From: Flavobacteriaceae bacterium
GTDB lineage: Bacteria; Bacteroidota; Bacteroidia; Flavobacteriales; Flavobacteriaceae
Length of the DNA stretch: 34,144 bases
Direction of reading: 5' to 3'
Assembly (NCBI GenBank): GCA_024643425.1
Contig: JAHEMY010000017.1
Coordinates: 1 to 34,144 of the forward strand
Under the pieces are notes generated by a model, which saw only the letters and a list, made by a program, of their open reading frames with translations, made no database searches and was not told where the DNA came from. This document shows positions 1 to 6,941 of the stretch, piece by piece (the first letter of the stretch is position 1; each line of letters opens with the position of its first letter). Made by a program: the position numbers and the translations under genes.

Positions 1-1380
1 GCCCGTTGCCGGAAATGCAAAATCGCAAGGTGTAAATACCATCGATTGCGCAAACTGCATGTCCATATTGTGTACTTTCGGTAAGTTTCCAACACTCCCT
101 GCAATAGCCACATAGCATTCGTTTTCGATGGCGCGTGCCTGGGCACAGTTTCGAACACGAGAATAACCATTCTGGGTATCGGTCAAGAAAGGGATAAATA
201 GTATGTCCATGCCTTCATCCGCAAGTAGTCGACTCAATTCAGGGAATTCAGAATCGTAACAAATTAGAATACCTATTTTTCCACAGTCGGTGTCAAACAC
301 TTTTAAATCATGACCACCTTGAAGTCCCCAAACCTTCGCTTCGTCGGGAGTAACGTGTAATTTCTCATAACGCTCAACATTACCATCACGCTTGCATAAA
401 TAGCCTACGTTGTAAAGATTCCCATCTCTGATTTCAGGCATGGAGCCGGAAATAATATTGATGTTGTACGATATCGCTAATTCCGAGAACTTTTGAACAA
501 TGGTTTCGGAGAATCCTGCTAATTCCCGAATCGCTTCATGGGCGTCTAAATGATTGTATTCTGCCATGAGTGGCGACATAAAGAACTCAGGAAATAGGGC
601 AAAGTCGGAGCGATATCCGGAAACAGCATCCACAAAAAATTCTACCTGCTGCATCAATTCTTCAAAATCTTTATACGCCCGCATTTGCCATTGCACCAAT
701 CCAAGTCGGATAATCTTTTTAATGGTCTGCGCTTTTTTGGTTTCCTTTTCATAAAGCACATTATCCCATTCTAAAAGGACGGCATATTCATTAGAAGCGG
801 TATCACCTTCCAAGTAATTCTTTAATACTTTGGCAGGGTGGAAATCGTTCGAGATTTGAAAGTTTAGGACAGGATCTTGAATTTCCTTCTTTCGTACTTT
901 GTCTATATATTCTTTTGGGGATAGTTCATTTTTGAATTTGTGGTAATTTGGAATTCTACCACCGAAGGCGACCCCTTTTAAATTCCATCGCTCACAGAGA
1001 TCTTTACGGTAATCGTACAAACGTCTTCCTAAGCGTAAGCCTCTAAACTCAGGCTTAATAAACACATCGATTCCATAAAGCACATCCCCATCGCTATCAT
1101 GAGTGCTAAAGGTATAATTCCCTGTAACTTCCGCGTAAGAGTGACCATCTTCAAACCGATCGTAATCCAAAATAATGGACAAGGCACAGCCTGCAATTTG
1201 ATTGTTCACTTTCACCACCACCTGACCTTCCGGAAAAATGTCGATTAACTTCTTTATCTGAGACTCTTTCCAATACATTTCCGGCATGGTTGTATAAGCC
1301 GAAATCATCGCTTCTTTTAATTCTTGGTAATCTTCAAGGCTCAAAAATGAAAGTTCAATATTTTCAATGTTAGTGATCAT
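1..1380 (-). CDS. GNAT acetyltransferase-nitrilase fusion (partial, 3' end outside window)
   Basis: The frame is open from an ATG at 1380 to the window edge: 460 codons with no stop. Residues about 1-190 look like a GNAT N-acetyltransferase (FIKPEFRGLRLGRRLYDYR is the acetyl-CoA loop region). Residues from about 212 form a carbon-nitrogen hydrolase (nitrilase superfamily) with a complete Glu-Lys-Cys triad: Glu265 in FPEFF, Lys340 in EKLHVTPDE and Cys374 in ICYDSEFPE. The family (GNAT fused to C-N hydrolase) is usually about 500 residues, so perhaps 40-50 residues are missing. Nitrilase-superfamily enzymes hydrolyse or transfer amide bonds; the exact substrate is unknown. It lies 63 bases after the formylglutamate-amidohydrolase-like gene on the same strand, with a good Bacteroidota -7 box between them, so it may be both read through from and expressed separately from the ligase cassette. 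Family call is secure; function is inference. Confidence 0.93.
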   Translation of the reverse strand, partial: MITNIENIELSFLSLEDYQELKEAMISAYTTMPEMYWKESQIKKLIDIFPEGQVVVKVNNQIAGCALSIILDYDRFEDGHSYAEVTGNYTFSTHDSDGDVLYGIDVFIKPEFRGLRLGRRLYDYRKDLCERWNLKGVAFGGRIPNYHKFKNELSPKEYIDKVRKKEIQDPVLNFQISNDFHPAKVLKNYLEGDTASNEYAVLLEWDNVLYEKETKKAQTIKKIIRLGLVQWQMRAYKDFEELMQQVEFFVDAVSGYRSDFALFPEFFMSPLMAEYNHLDAHEAIRELAGFSETIVQKFSELAISYNINIISGSMPEIRDGNLYNVGYLCKRDGNVERYEKLHVTPDEAKVWGLQGGHDLKVFDTDCGKIGILICYDSEFPELSRLLADEGMDILFIPFLTDTQNGYSRVRNCAQARAIENECYVAIAGSVGNLPKVHNMDMQFAQSMVFTPCDFAFPATG

Positions 1381-1412
1381 CTAATAGGGATTTTTTAAAA
1401 ATTGATAGATTG

Positions 1413-1420
1413 CAAATATA
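1413..1420 (-). promoter_or_regulatory. Bacteroidota-type -7 promoter box (TATATTTG)
   Basis: On the minus strand TATATTTG matches the Bacteroidota sigma-A -7 consensus TAnnTTTG and lies 32 bases before the ATG at 1380, in the gap between two minus-strand genes. No clear -33 TTTG was found at the usual spacing, so this rests on the -7 element and position. Confidence 0.55.
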
Positions 1421-1443
1421 CAATAATTCAGAGGTTCGGAATG

Positions 1444-2145
1444 TCATCTAAAACGTTGCCGATCTATCTGTGCAATTGCGCCATAAATAAGTGATTTTAT
1501 ATCTTTATGAAATGCATTGTTCTTCACCCATTTCTGGTTAATTTCCAATTCGATTCCAACATATTTTCGAAGAAAAATTCTTCGCAAGGAGGTGGTGAGT
1601 CCATCTGCAGTCCCTAAGTAGGGATAATTATAGCGCACGGTGAATGAGGTGTCAAATTTCAGTATTGATTCCTTGAATTGCTTCGCAAATTCCTTTTCTT
1701 CTTTTCGTTTTGGATCGTAGAGCAGTCCGAAATCGTTGTTTCTAGGTTGCCCGTTCAATTCCGGTGTAAATGAATGTAGGGAAAGGTGAATTACCGTATC
1801 CTCATGGTGTGTTAAAAGGCTGGCGATGGCCGCTATCAGTTTTTCCCTGTACGGATTATAATAGTGGCTGATGAGCCTTTCCTTTTCGAGAGATGAAAGT
1901 GATTGACTCCATTCTGAAAACAAATGTGGGTGATGCTTGGAGCGATTAAATTCTATGAGTAGTCGACTTATCTCATTTTTTATACCGAAATCAGCTAAAG
2001 GAATCAAGAAATCAAATAGATCGCTTGTCCCGGGGTCAAATCCCCGATGACTATTCAGTACGGTTTCATTTCCTTGAAATTGTGATTTCCAAACCTCAGG
2101 AACCTGATTCCCTCCGTGTTCGCAGGACAAAACAATTTTTATCAC
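1444..2145 (-). CDS. N-formylglutamate amidohydrolase-like protein
   Basis: A 233-residue protein with the signs of the N-formylglutamate amidohydrolase (FGase, HutG-type) family: an N-terminal SCEHGGNQVP metal-site motif, HRGFDPGT, FNRSKHH and the later HLSLHSFTP histidine segment. FGases are zinc-dependent and cleave N-formyl-glutamate or related N-acyl amino acids. No histidine-utilisation genes are nearby, so a role in histidine breakdown is unlikely. The start codon is GTG (2145-2143), overlapping the upstream gene's stop as GTGA, which implies translational coupling to the GCS2-type ligase. In context it may trim or recycle a glutamyl or aspartyl peptide made by the two upstream ligases; that role is inference. 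No other in-frame start is a better candidate because the SCEHGG motif begins at residue 7. Confidence 0.88.
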   Translation of the reverse strand: MIKIVLSCEHGGNQVPEVWKSQFQGNETVLNSHRGFDPGTSDLFDFLIPLADFGIKNEISRLLIEFNRSKHHPHLFSEWSQSLSSLEKERLISHYYNPYREKLIAAIASLLTHHEDTVIHLSLHSFTPELNGQPRNNDFGLLYDPKRKEEKEFAKQFKESILKFDTSFTVRYNYPYLGTADGLTTSLRRIFLRKYVGIELEINQKWVKNNAFHKDIKSLIYGAIAQIDRQRFR

Positions 2146-3359
2146 TTAAACAATTTGTTTTCATGAAGACACAATGCTAATTGTGCATACACATTTAAAA
2201 TATTCTTTTCAGTAAAGGAATTACCGATTGCTTTTAAGATTCGTGATGAAAGAGTACCTTCTTCTAGAATAATTTCTATGGCGGGCCTGTGTTCCAAATC
2301 GATAAATTCTTTAGATTGCTCATAGAGCATTTTCCATAACTGACCAATAAAGGTGGGCTTATTTAATCCAAAAACGTGCAGGTATAAAGGATGCGCTATC
2401 TGCGCTCCTTCTCCATTTCGAATGGCTTCATTGAAAATTTCTAATAAATCGTGTTCTTTAAACGACTTTTGGAATTCCAGATCGATGATAGTTTCGCTTA
2501 CCCAAAGTTTTAACACACCTACTATTAAAGCAGCAATGGCAAGATCTGCTTGAGGGCATTCTTGAATATCGATCACTCGAATTTCTATGGCGTTTCGATC
2601 AAATCTGGCAATAGCGCCTCGGGAATTTAAAAAATGATGATCCAGAATATGTTCCGTATCGTAGGGCTTGATTGCGTTGTTAATCGGATCGAAAATAGTT
2701 TTGTAATAGGCCGCTTTGGAAAAAACGGCTTCAGGAATTACCTGACCTGTCATTTCAGGAATTTCTTTCTGATTTGTTTTGTATACTTCGAGTCGGCTGT
2801 CCCAGAATCCGGTAAAATTTCCTTCAAAAATAGGCGAGCTGGCACTTAACCCAGGTATGATGGGCAGTAATAAACGCACAGCGGCATGTAATCTTTCAAA
2901 TTCCTTATCATCGTAGAAGGGTAAATTGATATGCATACTTTGCACATTGGCCCAACCATGACCACTGCAATTGAAGATACGATTGTAAAGTGCATATACC
3001 TCACTATAGGTATGTTGCCAAAGTTTCAATTCCTTTTTTGGATCCATTAAAGGATGGGAAGCAGTGGGAAGTAGGGTACAATTGATTTTATCGAGCAGAC
3101 CATTAATTTCAATAACATTGGAATGAAACTTATTAGATAGTCCTGACAGATTAGCGGCAGGTCCATTGGTCTTCAATTCGATCACATGGGCCACCAATTC
3201 ATTGCTCCATTCAATTGCTCCATTGTCGATATCCGATACTAGATCCCCGTTTTTAAGAATCATCAATTGGTCCACAACTGGAGCAATATTGAGATGGTTT
3301 TTATGAATAACCATATATTCCAATTCAATACCAATTACGTCAAACAAATGAAAGGCCAT
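2142..3359 (-). CDS. GCS2-family carboxylate-amine ligase (glutamate-cysteine ligase-like)
   Basis: A 405-residue protein that starts with the glutamine-synthetase-fold signature of the GCS2 family (GIELEYMV at about residues 10-17, acidic residues that bind Mg-ATP). Later segments such as SMHINLPF, NSRGAIARFDRNAIEIRVID and the overall length fit the YbdK/GCS2 group. Members join the carboxylate of glutamate (or a similar acid) to an amine at the cost of ATP; the best known product is gamma-glutamylcysteine, but many GCS2 proteins have other or unknown substrates. Its ATG overlaps the stop of the ATP-grasp gene by one base (TAATG) and its stop overlaps the next start by four (GTGA), so the three genes are made together. 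No gshB-like glutathione synthetase is adjacent; the ATP-grasp partner is of a different (RLAN) type, so classical glutathione synthesis is not the obvious reading. Confidence 0.9.
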   Translation of the reverse strand: MAFHLFDVIGIELEYMVIHKNHLNIAPVVDQLMILKNGDLVSDIDNGAIEWSNELVAHVIELKTNGPAANLSGLSNKFHSNVIEINGLLDKINCTLLPTASHPLMDPKKELKLWQHTYSEVYALYNRIFNCSGHGWANVQSMHINLPFYDDKEFERLHAAVRLLLPIIPGLSASSPIFEGNFTGFWDSRLEVYKTNQKEIPEMTGQVIPEAVFSKAAYYKTIFDPINNAIKPYDTEHILDHHFLNSRGAIARFDRNAIEIRVIDIQECPQADLAIAALIVGVLKLWVSETIIDLEFQKSFKEHDLLEIFNEAIRNGEGAQIAHPLYLHVFGLNKPTFIGQLWKMLYEQSKEFIDLEHRPAIEIILEEGTLSSRILKAIGNSFTEKNILNVYAQLALCLHENKLFK

Positions 3360-4810
3360 TATTTATCTTCTAATCGTTTTACCAATGCTTCTATGATCTT
3401 ACTATAAACTTGATCCCCATAATAGCGATCTTCTACTCCGAAGTCGATATTAGGGTTATCGTTGATCTCGATAACGATAGGATTTCCATTCACCACTTTA
3501 ATATCAATTCCGAAGAGGCCTAAACCCATGATTTTGGTTGCGTCTAAAGCCATTTGAATGATCCTTTCAGGCACATCCTCTAGGGCCATAGTATCTGCAT
3601 TTCCATCCTGATCATCTTTTTTGGGAGCGCTCCAATTGTAAATTTGCCAATGTCCTTTTGCCATATAATATTTACAGGCAAAGAAGGGATGATGATCCAA
3701 TACACCAATGCGCCAGTCGTATTCCGAGGGGCAATACTCCTGAGCAATAATCAGGTCTGATTCTTGCAGCATCGATTTTACCAATTTTAAATATTCTTCC
3801 TGATCGTGTGCTTTTTTAACACCAAATGAAAATGTGGAATCGGGCGCTTTTAATACCAATGGGAAATGCAAAATTGCCGGAACTTCAAATACGTTTTCAG
3901 CATGTACGATTACAGTTTTTGGAGCAGGTATTCCGGCATTTTCAAGTGCTTCAGCCATAAATACCTTGTTACAGCATTTTACAATGGCATCGGGATAATC
4001 TACAATGGCAATATTCTCTTGTTGTGCTTTTCGTGCAAATGCATATGCCTCATTATTCACGTCGGTACTTTGACGAATAAGTAATGCATCAAACGAGGAG
4101 ATGCGGGAAAAATCCTTAGGATATACTATTTCAACATAGAAATTATTCTTTTCAGCAATTTCCACAAATTTTTTCAGTGCCTTTTTGTTACTGGGTGGGG
4201 CGGGATCGTTCGGATCGATTAAAATGGCTAGATCGTAAATAGCCTTGGACGGTTTTGCGGTATCGTATCTTTTTTTAGAAAAAAAGTCTTTCGCGAACTT
4301 ATGTGCGATCGATTTATGTTCTTCTTGGATATCCAATATCGAAATAGTCTTGATATATTGTATTTTCCATCGATTGGTGAACACAAATTTTACCTTTAGG
4401 AATGGGATCTGAAAATGCTTAAAAAAGGAGGCACTAAGTTCTTTATATTTACTCGCAACATTTTGACCGAAATAAACGCTCAATTCAAATTCCCGCGATT
4501 TAATGCTTTTTAAATTTTGCTGAATTAGCTCATCAAACTCTTCTGAAATTACACGTACCAATCTTGGAGCCTTGAGGTCTACCAGATTTTTTGTAGTTGG
4601 AATAGGAATATGCCCGCGAGCCTCTGCCAACAAAGAAACATAGTACCCTTTTGATTGATAAGAGTAACTGCGACATAAATTAAAAATTCGTGCTTTCTTT
4701 ATTTTTGAAAAATCCGGATTTGTAATATAATCCCGAGAAGAGATAATTGGGATATTCCCTTCTAAAAACTCCCAGTTTTTGGGAGTATCAACAACAATGT
4801 ACTTGTTCAT
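3359..4810 (-). CDS. RimK-like ATP-grasp ligase with RLAN N-terminal domain
   Basis: A 483-residue protein. Residues about 1-190 resemble the RimK-like ATP-grasp N-terminal (RLAN) domain; about 200-480 are an ATP-grasp ligase, seen in VKCCNKVFMAEALENAGIP, the FPLVLKAP lysine strand, IAQEYCPSEYDWRIGVL and the metal-binding EINDNPNID (448-456). ATP-grasp enzymes of this type activate a carboxylate as acyl-phosphate and couple it to an amine, making peptide or amide bonds. It is the first gene of the cassette, 17 or more bases behind a TACATTTG -7 box. Paired with a GCS2 ligase it could add a second residue to a glutamyl product. RimK proper modifies ribosomal protein S6, but that enzyme is about 300 residues and lacks the RLAN domain, so I do not call this rimK. 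Substrate unknown. Confidence 0.9.
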   Translation of the reverse strand: MNKYIVVDTPKNWEFLEGNIPIISSRDYITNPDFSKIKKARIFNLCRSYSYQSKGYYVSLLAEARGHIPIPTTKNLVDLKAPRLVRVISEEFDELIQQNLKSIKSREFELSVYFGQNVASKYKELSASFFKHFQIPFLKVKFVFTNRWKIQYIKTISILDIQEEHKSIAHKFAKDFFSKKRYDTAKPSKAIYDLAILIDPNDPAPPSNKKALKKFVEIAEKNNFYVEIVYPKDFSRISSFDALLIRQSTDVNNEAYAFARKAQQENIAIVDYPDAIVKCCNKVFMAEALENAGIPAPKTVIVHAENVFEVPAILHFPLVLKAPDSTFSFGVKKAHDQEEYLKLVKSMLQESDLIIAQEYCPSEYDWRIGVLDHHPFFACKYYMAKGHWQIYNWSAPKKDDQDGNADTMALEDVPERIIQMALDATKIMGLGLFGIDIKVVNGNPIVIEINDNPNIDFGVEDRYYGDQVYSKIIEALVKRLEDK

Positions 4811-4831
4811 CGGCTTGGTTAGAAATCATAT

Positions 4832-4839
4832 CAAATGTA
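4832..4839 (-). promoter_or_regulatory. -7 promoter box (TACATTTG) of the amidoligase cassette
   Basis: TACATTTG on the minus strand is an exact TAnnTTTG match 21 bases upstream of the ATG at 4810, in the 79-base gap after the acyl-CoA carboxylase gene. It gives the cassette its own transcription start. The -33 region is AT-rich with no clean TTTG. Confidence 0.6.
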
Positions 4840-4889
4840 GAAGAAATTAATATGAATATATATGTGCTAATAAAAAAATATGTCAAAGA

Positions 4890-6518
4890 TTAAACTTGAA
4901 TAACTCCGAGATTAAAGGGCTTTTCAATAGGAGCGTGATTCGCCGCTTCAATTCCCATCGAGATCCAGGTACGTGTTTGTAAAGGATCGATAATAGCATC
5001 GGTCCAAATACGAGCCGCTGCATAATAAGGCGATATTTGTTCGTCGTAACGCGCTTTGATGCGATCGTATAGTTCTTGCTCGACTTCAGGGGTGATGGTC
5101 TCTCCCTTCTTTTTCAAGGAAGCTGTTTCAATTTGAAGCAGCACTTTTGCAGCACTGTTTCCACTCATTACCGCCAATTCGGCGCTTGGCCAAGCTACAA
5201 TAAGTCGGGGGTCGTAAGCCTTCCCACACATGGCATAGTTTCCGGCACCGTAAGAATTTCCAATCACAATGGTAAACTTTGGTACTACAGAATTGGCAAC
5301 GGCATTTACCATTTTTGCCCCATCTTTTATAATACCACCGTGTTCACTCTTACTGCCTACCATAAATCCGGTAACATCTTGAAGGAACACCAAAGGAATT
5401 TTTTTCTGATTGCAATTGGCAATAAAACGAGTGGCTTTATCGGCACTGTCGCTGTAAATAACACCTCCAAACTGCATTTCTCCTTTTTTGCTTTTCACCA
5501 TCTTTCGTTGATTGGCAACAATTCCCACAGCCCATCCATCGATACGGGCATACCCGGTAAGGATGGTTTTCCCGTAGCCTTCTTTATATTCTTCGAATTC
5601 GGAATCGTCCACTAAGCGCTTTATCACTTCGAGCATGTCGTATTGTTCTGCTCTCGACTTGGGAATAATACCGAAAATTTCTTCTTGTTTTTCTTTCGGG
5701 GGAGTCGATTTTTCTCGGTTGTATCCCGCTTTGTCGTAATCACCTATTTTAGAGACAATGTTTTTAATCTTGTCCAGGGCATCTTTATCGTCTTTGGCTT
5801 TATAATCGGTAACGCCGCTAATTTCACAATGTGTGGTCGCACCTCCCAAGGTTTCATTGTCGATGGTTTCCCCGATGGCGGCTTTTACCAAATAACTTCC
5901 TGCAAGAAAGATACTTCCAGTTTTATCCACAATAAGAGCCTCATCACTCATGATGGGTAAATACGCTCCTCCGGCCACACAACTTCCCATCACGGCTGCA
6001 ATTTGGGTAATACCCATGCTGCTCATCACTGCATTGTTTCTAAAGATACGTCCGAAGTGCTCTTTATCGGGAAAGATCTCGTCTTGCATTGGCAGATAAA
6101 CGCCTGCACTATCTACGAGGTAGATAATGGGTAATCTATTTTCAATTGAAATTTCTTGTGCCCTTAAGTTTTTCTTTCCGGTAATGGGAAACCAAGCACC
6201 TGCTTTCACCGTTGCATCGTTGGCAACCACAATACACTGCTTTCCCTTCACGTAACCAATCTTCACCACTACACCGCCGCTGGGACAGCCTCCATGTTCT
6301 TTATACATGCCGTCACCGGCGAAAGCACCTATTTCGATGGAAGGTTTTTTCTCGTCCAATAAATACGCGATACGCTCACGAGCTGTCATTTTACCTTTGG
6401 CATGATGTTTTTCGATGCCTTTAGTGCCTCCACCTAATTTGATTTGGGTGAGTTTTTTACGTAAATCGGATAAAAGTAATTTGTTATGATCTTCGTTTTT
6501 ATTGAAGGTAAGGTCCAT
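4890..6518 (-). CDS. Acyl-CoA carboxylase beta (carboxyltransferase) subunit, methylcrotonyl-CoA-type
   Basis: A 542-residue carboxyltransferase subunit of a biotin-dependent acyl-CoA carboxylase. It shows the two crotonase-like halves: KMTARERIAYLLDE near residue 45, then DSAGVYLPMQDEIFPDKEHFG and MGSCVAGGAYLPIMSDEA in the N half, and LQDVTGFMVGSKSEHGG and GNSYGAGNYAMCGKAYDPR in the C half. The FPDKEHFGRIF and GSCVAGGAY segments look more like methylcrotonyl-CoA carboxylase beta (leucine breakdown) than propionyl-CoA carboxylase beta, but I would not fix the substrate. It carries no biotin domain, so it needs an alpha subunit encoded elsewhere; none is in this window. It has its own -7 box. 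Length is normal for the family. Confidence 0.92.
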   Translation of the reverse strand: MDLTFNKNEDHNKLLLSDLRKKLTQIKLGGGTKGIEKHHAKGKMTARERIAYLLDEKKPSIEIGAFAGDGMYKEHGGCPSGGVVVKIGYVKGKQCIVVANDATVKAGAWFPITGKKNLRAQEISIENRLPIIYLVDSAGVYLPMQDEIFPDKEHFGRIFRNNAVMSSMGITQIAAVMGSCVAGGAYLPIMSDEALIVDKTGSIFLAGSYLVKAAIGETIDNETLGGATTHCEISGVTDYKAKDDKDALDKIKNIVSKIGDYDKAGYNREKSTPPKEKQEEIFGIIPKSRAEQYDMLEVIKRLVDDSEFEEYKEGYGKTILTGYARIDGWAVGIVANQRKMVKSKKGEMQFGGVIYSDSADKATRFIANCNQKKIPLVFLQDVTGFMVGSKSEHGGIIKDGAKMVNAVANSVVPKFTIVIGNSYGAGNYAMCGKAYDPRLIVAWPSAELAVMSGNSAAKVLLQIETASLKKKGETITPEVEQELYDRIKARYDEQISPYYAAARIWTDAIIDPLQTRTWISMGIEAANHAPIEKPFNLGVIQV

Positions 6519-6534
6519 GCAATCTTGTTTTTTT

Positions 6535-6542
6535 CAAAAATA
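6535..6542 (-). promoter_or_regulatory. -7 promoter box (TATTTTTG) of the acyl-CoA carboxylase gene
   Basis: On the minus strand TATTTTTG, an exact TAnnTTTG match, lies 16 bases before the ATG at 6518. The short leader is typical of Bacteroidota genes. No convincing -33 TTTG at 17-23 bases. Confidence 0.5.
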
Positions 6543-6585
6543 CGAAATGCCCTGCAATGACACCTAAAATGTGCGATTATTTACC

Positions 6586-6593
6586 GATATTTG
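6586..6593 (+). promoter_or_regulatory. Near-match -7 box (GATATTTG) just before the structured element
   Basis: GATATTTG differs from TAnnTTTG only at the first base. A start 6-8 bases downstream would fall at 6599-6601, exactly where the structured GC-rich element begins, so the element could be the 5' end of the transcript for the downstream small membrane protein and ettA. Tentative. Confidence 0.3.
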
Positions 6594-6601
6594 CCCTAAA
6601 C

Positions 6602-6679
6602 CGCGTTAGGGATTGAGGCAGGTACCGTGTACCACCGAAAGCCCGGCCCTAATCCCGAGTACTCGGGAGGGGGAACGCC
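6602..6679 (+). repeat. GC-rich structured intergenic element (GCGTTAGGGATTGA...GGGAACGCC type)
   Basis: This 78-base stretch is much richer in G+C than its surroundings and is full of complementary arms. GCGTT (6603-6607) pairs with AACGC (6674-6678), closing the whole element. GGTAC (6621-6625) pairs with GTACC (6629-6633) around a 3-base loop. CCCGAGTACTCGGG (6654-6667) is a perfect 14-base palindrome. GGGATT (6609-6614) can alternatively pair with AATCCC (6651-6656). From memory, the GCGTTAGGGATTGA start, AAGCCCG middle and GGGAACGCC end occur repeatedly in intergenic regions of many Bacteroidota genomes, so I read it as one copy of an interspersed structured repeat or RNA. Whether it is transcribed and its role are unknown. 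It is easily mistaken for coding sequence. Confidence 0.55.
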
Positions 6680-6696
6680 AAAATGATACTATACAC

Positions 6697-6876
6697 ATGA
6701 TGAATAAAAATACCGTATTGGCTTGGGCTACTTTTATAATGATTATTGTTGGGTGCGCTTTAATTGCCATGGGCGCTTTTAGATACGACGATGTTGCCGG
6801 ATGGGGCTTTGCCTCGGTGGGCATTGGCTTTTTTGCCATTGCCTGGGTGTTTAATGCGCTCAAAGGACGTGTTTAA
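6697..6876 (+). CDS. Small two-helix membrane protein (CAL67264-family-like)
   Basis: A 59-residue protein starting with two adjacent ATGs (6697 and 6700; either may be used). The frame stays open upstream to 6613, but that part translates the structured repeat and has no membrane or protein-like character, so I start at 6697. Two hydrophobic helices are visible: about residues 7-24 (VLAWATFIMIIVGCALIAMG) and about 33-51 (WGFASVGIGFFAIAWVFNAL), joined by a short charged loop FRYDDVAG, with a basic C-terminus KGRV. I recall a short flavobacterial membrane protein family with the same MNKNTVLAWATF start, named CAL67264 in NCBI annotation. No function is known. It lies 65 bases before ettA on the same strand. 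Confidence 0.8.
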   Translation: MMNKNTVLAWATFIMIIVGCALIAMGAFRYDDVAGWGFASVGIGFFAIAWVFNALKGRV

Positions 6877-6941
6877 CAAAAGGGATGTGTTGTTTCAAGC
6901 ATTCTAATTACTAAGAACTTATAATTAAATAGCAAATTTAT

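Noticed and set aside
2142-4810. Glutathione synthesis (gshA/gshB) or rimK modification of S6
   Set aside because: The ATP-grasp protein has an RLAN domain and is far longer than GshB or RimK; GCS2 alone does not define glutathione synthesis.
5076-5615. 179-residue plus-strand frame inside the acyl-CoA carboxylase gene
   Set aside because: It is antisense to a well conserved enzyme, lacks protein-like motifs and a promoter, and comes from codon bias on the other strand.
6606-6863. 85-residue minus-strand frame and the N-terminal extension of the small membrane gene to 6613
   Set aside because: Both translate the structured GC-rich repeat. The plus-strand gene has better starts at 6697/6700 with proper membrane helices, and the minus frame is its shadow.
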